Below are positions 21,261 to 33,400 of a stretch of 64,000 bases of DNA, piece after piece. Location: NCBI RefSeq assembly GCF_000276665.1, contig NW_004955459.1, positions 10,834,670-10,898,669 on the forward strand. Reading direction: 5' to 3'. The translations under genes and the position numbers were made by a program. Position 1 is the first letter of the stretch. Each line of letters opens with the position of its first letter. The stretch comes from Chinchilla lanigera (taxonomy: Eukaryota > Chordata > Mammalia > Rodentia > Chinchillidae). Below the pieces are notes generated by a model. It had not been told where the DNA came from, did not search any database, and worked only from the letters and a program-made list of their open reading frames with translations.

Positions 21261-21328
21261 TAAGAAGTTATGATACTTAGAGGCTGAATTAAAATTACTT
21301 CCGCCTAAATTAGGAAAGTCCCTTTCTT

Positions 21329-21429
21329 TTTTTTTTTTTTTTTGGTGTTTTCTCCGGTACCGGGAACTGAACTCACGACCTTGCGCTTGCCAGGCAGGCG
21401 CTTTTGCTGCTGAGCTAAATCCCCAGCCC
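21329..21429 (-). mobile_element. ID-type SINE, young
   Basis: This is the same subfamily as the copy at 20331: GGGGCTGGGGATTTAGCTCA head and GCGCAAGGTCGTGAGTTC on the minus strand. The tail is a 16-base or longer T run on the plus strand. Short 9-bp duplications CCCTTTCTT flank it (21320-21328 and 21430-21438). Confidence 0.92.
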
Positions 21430-21439
21430 CCCTTTCTTC

Positions 21440-23080
21440 TTTTCTACAGTTAAAAGCTATATAAGAGAAGGCTCCTTGAACTTTTCCTTGGCATCCCTAG
21501 CCAGAGCTGTCAGCTTCCTTGTGGGGCTAGGACCGTAATGGAGGTGGAAAACCAGCCATCAAATGGAGCAGGTCCCAGAACCACCCAGGATCAAGTAAAA
21601 AACAATACAAAACAACAACAATAAAAAACCCTGTTGGATTATCTGACCCAATACCCTTGGCACCAGGACAGACAAGAATCATCCCAATCCCTTGCACAGC
21701 TTTTCTAAACTTACCCAGAGTCGCATCTCTGACATTCATAGTGGGAGCGGCCTGAGTGAAAATGGAAGCCTATGGCACTTTTTGACCATCCAGGCTGTTA
21801 TTTATTTAATTTCCCATGTGGGAGGAGTGATGGGAAGTAAAGAGAAAAGAATTTCTGGGAACCTTTATTGGTAGACATAAGGCTGATCTTTTTTTTAAGA
21901 ACTGGAGTTTGCTGTTTAATAAATAAAACTCCCAAATGTCAATCTTGAAAATGTGACTTTTATTTGAGTGGATAAAAGATTCATGAAGATTTGCATCATA
22001 GGATGTGCTGGGTGCAGCTTCATTCTGTTTCTGGATTCCTGTTTGGAAAGAGGCAATCTCTTCCCTCCAGGATCTCAGGGTTCCAGCCAGCCAAGCCTTG
22101 AAGGCAGGCCTTAGCCTTATAGGCCTTCATGAACAGGAGGAGAGATCTAAGCTCATAGGCTGAAGGTCATTCTTCTCTGGTCTTCAAAGTACCCGTCTGT
22201 ACCCCTCTGTTGACTTCATGACTTCATGGGGAAAGCAGCAGAAAAGTGCACTTGAGGTTTGGGTGCTTAGATTGGACTGTTTTTCTTCCATTACCTTGTG
22301 CATCTGAGTGGTGGGAAGAGAATCATGTCTGGGCGCAATTGTCAGTTCTGCCAGGAAAGTTATGGCTGGCTCTAAAAGAAGACTGCCTCTCTCCCTTTGT
22401 CCTAGGTTGGGAAGGCCTCCTGGTCAATAAATACATATTAATCATGTGAAGGGATTCACATGCAAATGAAGGGCGCCACTGGCAAGCCCTGGATGGCAGA
22501 GGGGAGCCCTGCCGCAGCTGTGGTCCTGCGTGGAGAAGCCGAGGCTGAGCCAGGCTCTTTCCTGGGAGTTTTCTAGGGGGCTAAGCACCTTTTCCCAATA
22601 AATACGTGAAAGAGTTAATTGGACTGGAGATGGCTTCAGTAGCTTTTTCTTGCCTGCTTCTTAATCTGCCAGAGGTTTTTTCTTTTTTTTTTTTTAATTT
22701 AAGTCTGGCAGTAGGCAGACCACCCTTTGGATCGCTGTGTCTCTCGGCCCAACTGGAAGTCTCCAAAGGTACTTTGTTCTTGTGATCAAAGAAAAGTTGA
22801 ACCAACCAGAGAAACTGATAAAAGCACAGGTGAATTTTGGGAGGAATGCTTGACATTGCAGGAATAATTATTAGCTGCCATTGTGAATTAGGTGCTTATA
22901 AAATAGCATATTGTATATTGTTGTGGCTTTCTTTCCAGTGCAAAGACACTATAGAATAATGTTGGCATAGGCAGGACTAAGCTTCGATTTAGATTTTTCT
23001 ATGTGTGTGACACCTGTGGGTAGGTATATTTTGTAGCAGTGATTTTTAGGATACATGTGACCACTGAAAAATTTGATTTT
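21440..23080. other. Intergenic unique sequence
   Basis: No gene is recognised. The region around 22855-22945, with AATAATTATTAGCTGCC and a following homeodomain-like AT-rich stretch, is a weak regulatory candidate. A T run lies at about 22679-22695. Confidence 0.3.
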
Positions 23081-23087
23081 GGTTTTA

Positions 23088-23156
23088 AGATATATATATA
23101 TATATAAAACATAAATATATAATATATAATATATATTATATACATATACTATTATG
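23088..23156. repeat. AT-rich / (TA)n low-complexity repeat
   Basis: TATATATA and ATAATATATAAT words fill about 70 bp. Confidence 0.85.
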
Positions 23157-23257
23157 TTGCAAAAATAAAACAAAATGTATTATAATGCACACCCAGCAAA
23201 TCTTTGGAAAGAATATAGTTGATTTTTCTATTATGAGTTACTAGACTGTAAGACAAT

Positions 23258-23345
23258 TAAAAAAAAAAATTTATACTGGGAATCGAACTCAGAACTTTGT
23301 GCTTGCCAGGCAGGTGCTTCTGACACTGAACTATATCCTCGGCTA
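23258..23345 (-). mobile_element. ID-type SINE, older copy
   Basis: Plus-strand TACTGGGAATCGAACTCAGA, TTGTGCTTGCCAGGCAGGTG and TGAACTATATCC are the reverse complement of a diverged ID element. It has an A/T-rich tail and no clear target-site duplication. Confidence 0.8.
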
Positions 23346-24325
23346 TAAGAACATATTTTAACCCTGTTGATAGATTAAGAAAATTATGCTGGAATAGAAG
23401 TTAAGAACATTGCTTTTCAATGGATGATATAGCTTTGATTTTCCTTTAAGGGTGAGGGATATTTAGGAGATGGATAACAGGGCTTTTCATGAATTATGCT
23501 CTGAGTTTTGTCTGTGGGCCCCTGACATCTGGAAGGCATGCATTCAATAACCTTGGAATTGGATCATAAGTCATCTGCTTTAGTGATATACCTGCTCATG
23601 CCATAGACGTCAAAACGAGCCCTAGTTTAGTAAAGACTATGGGTATCTGGGTGTTCTTGCAGGCCAGGCCCTGGGAACTGTGTTGGGGATGAGTATGTCT
23701 GGCCCTCGTTGCTATCTTTCTTGTGTTCTACGTCTAATCTTATCTAATATTCTGCAACTGAATATTAGATCCCACTATAAAAACCAGGGGCAAAAAAATG
23801 GTAACGTAAGTATAAGTAATCTTCCTCTCCTGGTATGAAGCACTATGATATCTTGTGAGTTGAATGTATGTGAGATGACTTGGAGATCCAGGCTTGTCTG
23901 TGTTTTTGGGCTATATTAGTGATGACCACGATATTGGCTTGATAAAGCACTAGGGTTTTCCTTTTAAATAAATTCATGATAATGTGTGTGTGTACGTGTG
24001 TGTTTTGATAGGGGCCTGTTCACGCCAAAAACCATACCCCGTTCAAAATCAGATACAAATTCTTGCTGTAGATGTATGATGTTTAGTGTATTTTGCTAAA
24101 ATTTGTCTAGATTCTATATGAATTAAGTAATACCCAGAATTCAAACGTAACAAATGTATTGTCTATTGAATTACTAGGTGCATGTGTTTGTACGTGTGCA
24201 TAAGGGAGAAAGTAGCTACTGCTAGAGATAAATTATTTAACATGATTTTCCTGTATTGTGGAGAGGCAGGCTGAGCCTCATTTTTGGGATTATGATTTGT
24301 ATTATGAAATGCTTATCAAATGTTT
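23346..24325. other. Intergenic AT-rich unique sequence
   Basis: No exon, RNA gene or repeat family is recognised; short GT-rich words occur around 23985-24005. Confidence 0.35.
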
Positions 24326-24329
24326 TCCA

Positions 24330-24680
24330 AAGATTAGTTTAATTTTAATTAAATAAACCTTTCTCAAGAGAAGGCTCCCAACTATTCCTTGTACCCAGAG
24401 GCTAACGTACTTGTTGTTTTTAATTATTTTCTGCTGTTACCCAAACTGCTTTGGGTACTCCTGCCCAATTAAATCAAAGGCGCAGGTTCCTTATACACAA
24501 TATGTTTAATATTTAATTTTAATTAAATTAATTAAATTGTTTATTTAATTTTATGTGCATTATTGTGCATAGAATAATGCAAAATTCATGATAGGGAGAA
24601 TTGGGGTGGGGAGGTGAATCAGAGAGCTTCCAAACAAGCTAATTACAGACCTTCAAGGAAATTTCCCTTTCATTTCCAGG
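24330..24680. promoter_or_regulatory. Candidate AT-rich conserved regulatory element
   Basis: TTAATTAA occurs three times (24345-24352, 24519-24526, 24528-24535), with TAATTA at 24421-24426, CAATTA at 24466-24471 and a TCF/LEF-type ATCAAAG at 24473-24479. The element is unique sequence rather than a simple repeat, and EN1-class homeodomains bind TAATTA. Enhancer function and conservation are inferred. Plain AT-richness is the main alternative. Confidence 0.35.
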
Positions 24681-25725
24681 GAAAACATCCTAACATCAGG
24701 CAAAAGTTAAACCTGAACTTTCTCTCGCAGTGTCTTGCGGCCGTAGCTGCTGCGGAGTTGGATTTGTTGGCCTCTTTCATCCTCTAGAGCTTGCCTTGCA
24801 ATTTGCAGATGTGGCAGCTGCTCAGCAGAAGGAAGGGTATGTGCAAGTATGTACATGCTGTTGTCACAGCTCATGCTCAAGTGACATTTTCTACTTTGCT
24901 GAGCACGGAGCTACCAGCACAGCCTTCCTGGGAAAGGACGATTTTCTACCCAAAGACCTTGGCGAAACTTTTCATAACATCTTGCCACTCACAAATGGCA
25001 TATCTTAGTGGCTTTGAGCTGCTTAGTCAATGCCAGCACTCAAAAAAACTTGGAGATATATGCTGAAGCTCACCTTTTGATATCATACCAGCAGCTCCTT
25101 TTAAGGAGGAGGTCCCTTGGCCTGGCTCAGTTTCTCTCCCGTTTGTGTCTCTGGGACAGCTTTCCAGGGGTGATTTCAATTACAGTTGCTCATATTTATA
25201 CCGTGTCTCACTATAGTCAGTGCTTAATTCCCAGGAAATCTGTTTTAACAGAAATAGGAGACACACACACATATACACATACACAAGCACAAATTGTTTT
25301 AAAAAGTAAAAAAGCCTTTGGTGTACCTAGCTTGCTTTATCACTACTTGTATCTTAGTAGTCTCCAAAACACTGAGCACTTTAGTCCAAAGTTTTGAGGT
25401 GCCTGAGTTGAAGGAACCCACTGAATTTTGAGGCATTTTATTATCTCTCCTCTCTTTTTTCTTGACTTAAAATAATGACATTTTTCCCAACATGGTCTGG
25501 CACTTGAGATATCTGAACCAAATTTTCCAAACTTGATCTCATGAAGCAGTGTGTTCACTAAACTTCATTTCAGGGTTTCTCTCATCTGGGTCACGGTTGA
25601 ATATTTACACTTATCATCGCTCTATAAATTTTGGGGGAGAGTTGATCGTTTCTTTTTTGGTACCTCCTGATTACTAAGCCTTATTAACTATATTTAGTGA
25701 GAGATAGCCTTTTGCTTGAATATCT

Positions 25726-25805
25726 CAGCCAGTGAGAGAAAAAGAGAGGAAAAAAAGAGAGAAAATCAATGGAAATAAGGAAGAAAAAGAGAAAAGAGTG
25801 AGAGA
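25726..25805. repeat. GA-rich low-complexity tract
   Basis: About 80 bp are nearly all purine on the plus strand (GAGAGAAAAAGAGAGG-type words), with polypurine-polypyrimidine character. Confidence 0.85.
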
Positions 25806-28800
25806 GAGCAATTGTGTCCTTAGGGGAAGTTGTTTCGGTTTTTCCCAGCTACCTTCCATGAGAATAGAGCTGCTAAAAATAAACTCGCTTTCTCTTTGTT
25901 GTTGTTGTGTTTTCCCCTAAGGCTGGTTTTGTTTCAGTAGATTAAATATTATCATAAAAGTAGCTGATGATGCAGTAAATTAAAAATCAGGTTGTGGAAT
26001 ATTTTACAAAACCCTTTTTACTTCTATGGCCCTTAACCCGTTGGGGCAAACATTAGTTTTAAACCAAAAGCATTTGTCAGGAAGACTTCTTTGCTTTAAA
26101 TAAGGGTTCAGAAAATAAAGAGAAACACAGTTAAACAGAATGGACCTAATGAAAAAAAGGAGCCGGAATTTGGAAAGATTAATGTTGGCTGGCTACACTT
26201 CGGGGGAAAAAAAAAAAAAAAACAACAGAAAACTTTCTCACTCTCCGATTATATGACACATCTGTAAGCTTAGAGACTTTTTTTAGTATAAAACATAGGC
26301 TGGGTAGTTGTAAGAAATGTTTCTGAGGACAGATGCAGTTGTGTTTGTGGGACACTGCTGTGTCACCACGTTTAGCATCAAATTATGAATTAAACAAGAA
26401 GAATGAATAACAAATTAGGATTCACTTAAGCTTAGCTTTGTGCAGTGGGACAATGAAAATTTATTTGAATGCTATTCCTTGATGAGGTTACAGATTTTCT
26501 TCAACAGAAGATACACATTAATACTGTGGAGACAATTATTGGAAGTTCATTTTCTGGGCACATCTTAGAAATCTTTTCATGGCAACAGAAAACGCCTGTG
26601 CAGATTTAGATTTCAGAAACCCCCCTTATCTGCATAATTGTTTCTGTGGAACTTTCAGTACAGGAATTTGTTGAGAATGTTTCAGAGGATGGTATCAGAA
26701 ATTCCAAAACTGAGTTATATGTCAGGCTTTGGTTTGTGTGTTTTTCGGACATGTAAGAAAACTGTTAAAAGAGTTTGGCTTTTAGGATTCCTGACATGCT
26801 AAGAAACGACATGCTTCTTATAGCTGTGCTCATGTTTAAAAAAAGACCACACTTTCTGAAAGCAGAGCGCACTTCTGAAAGTACAGTTAGCTGTTCCTTC
26901 TCACCTAATTGGAACCGGGAAATAACGTGTTGCGGTGCCGGCTAATGCCTTCACCACATGCTGAAATTGGGGTAAGAAAGGAAATGTTGCTGGAAACATT
27001 AACAACTAAGTAGACAAGTTTAGATATACTGGGAGTCATTTCTTGTGTTGCTGGATGTGACAAAAAGTTTTCGAGCCCCAAATGTAACCCACGAGCATCA
27101 TTCTCCAAGCTTATTAAAGAGATTAAATAGAGGGACATATAAAATAGCCATAAAAATACCACCTGGTTACACACATAGGATATTTTGGAAAATTACACAA
27201 AATGTTATCCAGTGTGACAGATGGTCTTTTGCTGCGTAGGGTGGATGTTACACCTAAGTGATGTTATCTTTTCTTTTTCAAATAAACTTTCTTGTTTCAA
27301 AGAGTTTTAGATTGACAGACAAGTTGTGAAGATCATCGTCTTATTTTTGTTGTCACACTGCCAATATAATTTGTAAGTTTCTTTCCTCCTGAGCACATTC
27401 TTAAGAGGCAGAAGGGTTCTTCCGAGGAGGTGACAGCAGAGCGGTTTGCTTTGCAGGCTGTAGTTAGCTCCTGCCCATTGAAAGATCAGCAAGGACCTCA
27501 CACATGATTCATTAAAAAAATAAAAAATAGTTAAATGTATACAAATAGTAAGTTGTGTAAAAAAATTAGCTAGATTTAGGCCAAGGATCAGTGTGCACTG
27601 TTTTATATATGTGACCTGTTTTCATTACCTCTTCTTCGTTCCAGCCTGATTGCTTTTAGTGACATAGTCAGTATTATCTTCCTCGGTCTCTCTGGGTGTC
27701 ACCTCTGAGTTTCTGACAGACTGGAACAAAATCCGGAGCCTGGTTTCCTGTTCCCACTTTCTGCTTATCCCACCCCTGAGTAAGATTTGCTCAGCTGCAA
27801 GGCCAGCCCGGTGCCTGCGCCATGGTCAGTTTTCTGGCCTTGAGCAGTAAGTAGCTAATTTCCTATGTTAGATTTTATTTCAAAATGGGCTTCATTTTAA
27901 AGAATTGGGATTGGGGAGGTAGCATGAAAGAAAAAAGAAAAAAAAACCTTTTGGAAATCAGTTACCAAGATCACTTTGTGGAGGTCTTGAAGATGGAATT
28001 GGTTCCCTCTTCCAGCTACCCCTACCACCACCCATCTGCCCCCGCCCATTGTACTAATCACATTCAGGCCAAAGGCAGAAGCAGGCTACCTGGCTGCAGC
28101 CCAGAGGATATTTTATTTTATTTACAGATGAGCTGTTACTCCCTGAAATATGGATTCATTTGGAAGCTGTGACAGAAGGCAGGCTAGCCCAGTTTCGGCT
28201 CAGAGCTGCGGTAGGACTGCCTTAATTAGCTGTGTCATTCAGAACAGAGCCGACAAGCCGGCAGGCCTGGAGGAGGGGCAGCCTGTGTCCTTGGCCCTCT
28301 CCCAGCCTTTCCACCAGAGGGGACTTCTTCCACATGTGTGCGGCCCAGGGCCTGGCCACAGAGTAGCGTCAACTCCAGGATCCCATGCAACCTGGCTGCT
28401 TCCCTTTACCAAGTGGGCTCCAAAGCAGCCATACCCTACCTAGATTTGCATTTCCAAACAATCTACTTCCAAGAGGCAGTGAGTTTGACGGGTACACTCA
28501 TATTCCCACGCTATTGCAACTGCTCTAAATCTTTTAAGCATTCTTTTTTGGAATTACCTTGAAGAGTTAGTTTGCAAATCACGTATTCACACACACACCC
28601 TGCTATAGACACATAAAAGGAGTCTTGTTCTTTTATGCTGGAACCTCACTGTTGCTCAAAATAACATTTCCCGGCTTGATCACTCACCTTATTCATTGGA
28701 CTTGGCTGGAAAGCCTTTTAACTCTTTCCCCTGAAGGAGGAAACTTCTCCACCACTGAGGATTTTCAGCAGAATGTGCCACAGGCTCTTAAGGTCCTTCC

Positions 28801-29669
28801 AGGAAGGGGGGATCTTAAGGGGTTTTACATGGCAGGGTGATTGGAATAATCATAGGAGTTCCCAGGGACAAAATGCATTTGGATGTGAAAGTTCTGAGTT
28901 GTTGAAAATTCCAGTCATGAAACATCATAGCCACCAGACCTGCATAATCCCACCCCCACCCCCACCCCACGCTGCAAACCAGCTCCAGTGGGCGCTAGTG
29001 ACCTGCCAAACACGTTCACATGAATATTTGTCTGAATTTTAAGGCAGGTAGTGCAGGCTCCTGGGATGCTAATCAAGATGTCTGGTTTTAAAGGCATATA
29101 GAGATGCCTGGGGAGGGAGAACCTAGCAAGGGTTATGTCTTTTACCCAACTCTATCCACTTGGATCTTTAAAGCTTCCATCCATAATATAGATATGTAGA
29201 CAATAATGGCATACGGTGTAAAAACTCATTAGCCATGAACCATGTTGTGAGAATACATTTCTGACAACAGAAAGACCTGATCTGAATGGAATGTGCCTTT
29301 TTATATCTATATATGTATTAAAGAGCCTCAGAATGCTCCACCCTTTTTTCCAGAAACAAGTACTTTGGGAGAGGGCTGGTCTGGAGGGAGAGTAGAACAC
29401 TCACTGAGAGGCCCCAGCATGTGACATCAGTAAATCAGGAGTTCCCACTGTACTCTTTGTGGGGCAGAATATGACATTTGACACTTAAAAGATGGCATCT
29501 AGAGAGTCATCGGGGAAAATCTGAGCTCATTAGGATTACCTTATACATACAGTGCTGGCTAGTGTTTTATTTTGAATTGTTTGTGGGCTCTCTAATCCTT
29601 CTAGTGCTTAACTGGGCCAAGCTGTGGATGTATTTTGTCTGTCAGTCTGTCTCTGACCCCCTTTCTCTC

Positions 29670-29752
29670 CCTAGGAAAGGAACTTTGCTCATGCTAAGCA
29701 TATTGCTGAGCTATACTCCTGCCCTATTGCTGAGCTATACTCCTGCCCCTAG
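29670..29752 (-). mobile_element. Old ID-type SINE fragment with internal tandem duplication
   Basis: Plus-strand AGGAAAGGAACTTTGCTCAT, GCTAAGCA and TGAGCTATACTCCTGCCCC resemble the reverse complement of an ID element. The 24-bp end unit is duplicated exactly in tandem (29701-29724 and 29725-29748). Confidence 0.5.
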
Positions 29753-30349
29753 GTGGATTCTCTTTGTGGAGTGGGGATGCAGTGCTTGTAGGAAGGGCGT
29801 GGTCTGGATGCTGAGTGGGCGTGTGTAGGAGGTTGCTTAGGTGGACAAGGAGCCCTTGCAGTTGGGCAGGTGGTGGAGACAGGGACATGTGTGTCTGGAC
29901 TGGGCCAGGTGAGGCGAGCCATCAGAGAGCGGTGTATGTGGGGTACCTTCTTCTGGCAGGCCTGACCACCACCCCTAGGAGAGCAGGCTGCCTTTGTTGG
30001 CACAGGGCACTGCACTGGAGCCTGGAGGTCTGCCTCTGAGCCCACTGTGTGACCTTTGGTAGGGCGCTTGCTATCTCTGGGTGTGAACCTTTTATTTGAG
30101 GATGAGCTGGTTCTGTTAGCTGGGCCTTTCCCAACTTGCCAGGAGTACCAGGGGCGGAAGGCCCTCTGACAGATCTCAGTGTTTTAAGATGATCATTGGA
30201 CAGGCATCTGCCCTCATCTCTTGAAGAATGATGTGGCCAGCCACACAGCAGTTCCTTGCCCTGGGCTGGAGACAGCAGAATCTGCTCCCAGATGCTGCTT
30301 GTGCTGCCCAGGGCTCTGCTTGGTAGTCCTGTGAGTCTTTGATTAATAC

Positions 30350-30475
30350 AAACAGAAAAATGAATTTAATATTACTTAATAAATATTTGAAAAGCAAATA
30401 GCATCTATCAGATCCCTGGCATATTTTTACCCTCAGTAAGTGGTAGTCATTATTATTAATAATATTATCGTAACT
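30350..30475 (+). mobile_element. MIR-like fragment (tentative)
   Basis: TCCCTGGCATATTTTTACCC, then AGTAAGTGGTAGTCATTATT, resembles the MIR 3' part ('gtgcctggcacatagtaggtg...ttattatt'). It is diverged, with unclear ends. Confidence 0.3.
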
Positions 30476-31059
30476 AATCCGGCTGGCCAAAGTTTTCAAA
30501 ATGTAACCCATAGCAGAAATATTTCGCCATCAAAGAGGAAATGGTTAGAAGTCTAGAGGAGTTGGTTTCCAAGTCCTTTAGGAAATAATATAATCTTAGG
30601 CTCTGGACCCACAGACTTCCAGGGCAGGCAAGAAGGGTGGGCCTGGGCATTTGGGGGACTTCAGAATTGAACCTGAGGGAGCAGAATCTCAAGCCTTCCT
30701 CTCCCCTAGAGCTGGTGCTTGGCTGGGCTCCTGCTTAGCCAACAGCTGCCTTGGGCTGCCAGATGTATGGGGCACTTGACTGCAGTGGGCCGTGTCCTGG
30801 GACCATGCTCGAAAAGGTTTGGGGTCCAGCTGTGTGCTTGTGTACTGGTGGTGGGGTGTCTGCTTTGCTGGGGGAAAGCATGAGATCAAGAAGATCCAAG
30901 ACCTAAAGGACAGTTTTCCTCCCCAGTGGTATAATTTTATGTCATGTACAGGTGATGTGGTTTGGAATATAACTGTACAATTGCCTTCCTAGAATATATG
31001 CTGTATGTCATAACAAAAGCTATCATTCATTCATTGCTTCCCATCTGCCCATCACTCTT

Positions 31060-31145
31060 CCTGCTGTTCACATATATTATCTCATGAACTCCTTCTATCA
31101 GCTTTTTAAGATGAATCAATATCTCCATTTTAAAATTTTGGCTAC
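31060..31145 (+). mobile_element. MIR SINE, left piece (split by a B1-ID dimer)
   Basis: TTATCTCATGAACTCC, then CTTTTTAAGATGAATC and ATATCTCCATTTTAAAAT, matches the MIR segment around 'atctcatttaatcctcacaa...ctccattttac'. The rest of the MIR resumes after the inserted SINE. Confidence 0.55.
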
Positions 31146-31335
31146 TGAGACAGGGGTGGTGGTGCATACCACTAATTTCAGCACTCTGGGAGGCTAAGGC
31201 AAGAAGATGGCAAATTTGAACCTAGTTTGGGCAACTTAGAACCTAGTGAGACCTGATCTAAGATAAAAATTTTAAAAAGGCCTGGATAGCTCAGTGCAGA
31301 CACTGAATTTAATCTTTCATATACCTCCTCCAATA
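31146..31335 (+). mobile_element. B1-ID dimeric SINE inserted in a MIR
   Basis: The left monomer is B1-like (GGTGGTGGTGCATACCACTA, TTTCAGCACTCTGGGAGGCT, GCAACTTAGAACCTAGTGAG). After an A-rich linker, GGCCTGGATAGCTCAGTGC begins a truncated ID monomer. The 3' boundary is approximate. Confidence 0.65.
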
Positions 31336-31344
31336 AATACACAT

Positions 31345-31440
31345 GGCGATGCTCAGAAGAGTTAAGTAATTTGCTTGAGACAACACAGGTAGACAGTGGC
31401 AGTGCTGTAATTTAACAACCATGTTCTTTCCAAATATTAC
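31345..31440 (+). mobile_element. MIR SINE, right piece
   Basis: GCTCAGAAGAGTTAAGTAAT, then TTGCTTGAGACAACACAGGT and AGACAGTGGCAGTGCTGTAA, is the MIR core 'gaggttaagtaacttgcccaaggtcacacagctagtaagtggcag', continuing from the left piece. Confidence 0.65.
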
Positions 31441-32535
31441 AGTTTTGTTTTTGTGTGATAAAATATCCTGCAGGATGAAGAAGGTAAACATTACCAAACT
31501 GCTGAAGATTCAGAGAGAACGGTAATCTGGAGATGCTTCCAGGATGGAGTTTTGGGTTGGTTTTTGAGGGACAAAAAGGACAGGGAGTAGGGGACAGAGG
31601 AAGAGGGTGTTACTAACCTGGGGTGACATAGGTACCTATGGAAAGGAGAGCCAAGAATTTGGGGTGGTGGCAGAGGGCAGAGCTCTGTGGTGGGTTAAGC
31701 TGGGAGTGATGCAACCATGATCACCACTCTGGGACAAGTGGCAGGTGCTGAACACCTATTTGTCTTCCATGCTATTGGCTTGGGCCTCACTTTGACTATC
31801 AGAGGCCTCGCTTTGCTCACCGGGGTGGGGGCTCCTCCAGGAGAAATTCGGTAGACAGCAGTCAGATCTCAAGATTTACTTCCCTCTGTTCTTCTTCCTT
31901 CCCTTCCTTTCCTCTGTTCTTTGTTCCTTTTTCTCTCGTCCGTCCTTTTCTTCCTTTTCCCTTCCTCCCTTACCTTCTCTCCTGATATTTGCTATTAAAA
32001 ACTAGCATTTAAGCAATCATTAAAATTTAATTTAAAAACATCACCTATGGTGCATTCCATCTCTCCATCACTGAATCATCCTCGTCTACCTTTCCAGGAG
32101 CCTTCCCCGTGCCTGTCCATTTGCACACAAAATGGTCGCACAGTTGCAAACATGGGGTATGTACAGTGTCTGGTCTTTTTGTGTGTCTAGATCTTGACAC
32201 CAGAACTTTTTTTCTGCATTGCCATTGTGATCACAAAATCCTCAGTGGCCACTTACAATGTGCTGGCTGAGGTGCACCCAGAAGGACAGAGCCGTGCATC
32301 CTGGCTGCGTTTCTTTAGAGTAAGCAACCTTATAGCTGAGGCTGTGTTGTCTGCTGAAAGGCACAGTAGGTGGGCAAGGCCTGGAGGCTAAGGGAGCAGA
32401 GTCTTTCCAGGGAGATAATAAGCCAACCCCCAGCGGCTCTTGGGGGCACAGCAGTCTGAGAGGCATATCGTGAGGGTGGTAAGGGCCTGCCTGGGCTTAT
32501 AGGGCTCAAATCAAAGCCTTGATGCTGACATTGGC
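31441..32535. other. Intergenic, with a CT-rich tract
   Basis: A pyrimidine-rich segment with CTTCC/TTTCC words lies at about 31876-31985. No gene is recognised. Confidence 0.4.
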
Positions 32536-32539
32536 AATG

Positions 32540-32665
32540 CTGTTTAGCTTCTCTAATCTTACAGTCCTCATTTGTAACATGGAGAGACTGATACTTACTT
32601 CTTGAAACTATTTGGGGACTAAATGAGATAACGTTTGAAAAGTGCCTGTCATTCAATAATCATTA
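32540..32665 (+). mobile_element. MIR SINE fragment
   Basis: TTAGCTTCTCTAATCTTACA, then CCTCATTTGTAACATGGAGA and ACTAAATGAGATAACGTTTG with AAAGTGCCTG, follow the MIR consensus ('cttaacctctctgagcctcagtttcctcatctgtaaaatgg...'), closing with ATTCAATAATCATTAG. Confidence 0.6.
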
Positions 32666-32725
32666 GATCCCTGTCTCTTTCAGATGGGTTTGAATACCTG
32701 GAGAGATTTTTCTGTATTTTGCTTA

Positions 32726-32866
32726 TTGGTTTTTGTTTTACTTTGTTTGAGACCATCTTGCCATATTGCCCAGGGTGGCCTTAAACTTTTGGGCTCAAGA
32801 CGTCTCCCACCTCAACCTCCCAAGTGCTGGGACTACAGTTGCACCACCCTACCCACGGCTTGCAGA
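32726..32866 (-). mobile_element. B1 SINE, old copy
   Basis: Plus-strand TTGAGACCATCTTGCCATAT, TGCCCAGGGTGGCCTTAAAC and CCTCCCAAGTGCTGGGACTA form a diverged reverse-complement B1/Alu-like element. Confidence 0.8.
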
Positions 32867-32984
32867 CTTTGGTGATGAACAGAATCAGCTCTTTATGAGA
32901 AGGCATTGGCAGCGTGTAGAGCTAAATGATGGCCCATCCATCCATTTCACAGCTTCTCAGGGAGCGCTGACTGGGTTTCACAGT

Positions 32985-33400
32985 GGAGCCTGAACCGGAC
33001 AGGCAAGACCTCTGGAGTCACAGAGCCCACAGTCGAGTCTAGGAGACAGTCCATGGGCAAGTACATATAAGGATAAGGATCTTTCCAAATAAAAAGTACT
33101 GTTGCAGGGACAGCAGATATTTGAGTTAGGAGGTAAGGGTGACAGCTGAGTTTTTCAGGGAAGGATCTGGAGGAGCATTTGTTTGGGAAGTGGGGGCAGA
33201 AGGTTAATTTCAAAGTGGTTTTTGCATAAATTGAGAGTTTATTTGGATGTGGCTTTGAGACTGAGGTATTGAAGATTTTACAGGGTACAGAAGCTGGTGT
33301 GCAGGTACCCCAGAGCCCATGCTCTGGTGCCAGCATTGTTGAGGAGGTAATGTTTGAGCCAAAAAAAATATAAGCTGAGAAAGAGCCAGGGATGTGAAAC
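32985..33400 (-). mobile_element. L2 LINE remnant (tentative)
   Basis: Plus-strand GAGTCACAGAGCCCACAGTC, TTTTTCAGGGAAGGATCTGG and GAGGTAATGTTTGAGCC resemble the antisense of the L2 3' region. Matches are scattered. Confidence 0.35.

Larger units (their letters stand above)
24681..31055. other. Long intergenic stretch without genes
   Basis: The segment contains a purine-rich GA tract (about 25726-25805), an A run (about 26205-26222), a G/T-poor AT-rich block around 25930-27600, an old ID copy (29670-29752) and a probable MIR end (about 30350-30475). None of the open frames shows a recognisable domain. The sequence around 28195-28260 (CTTAATTAGCTGTGTCATTC) has motif-like texture but is unremarkable otherwise. 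Confidence 0.35.
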
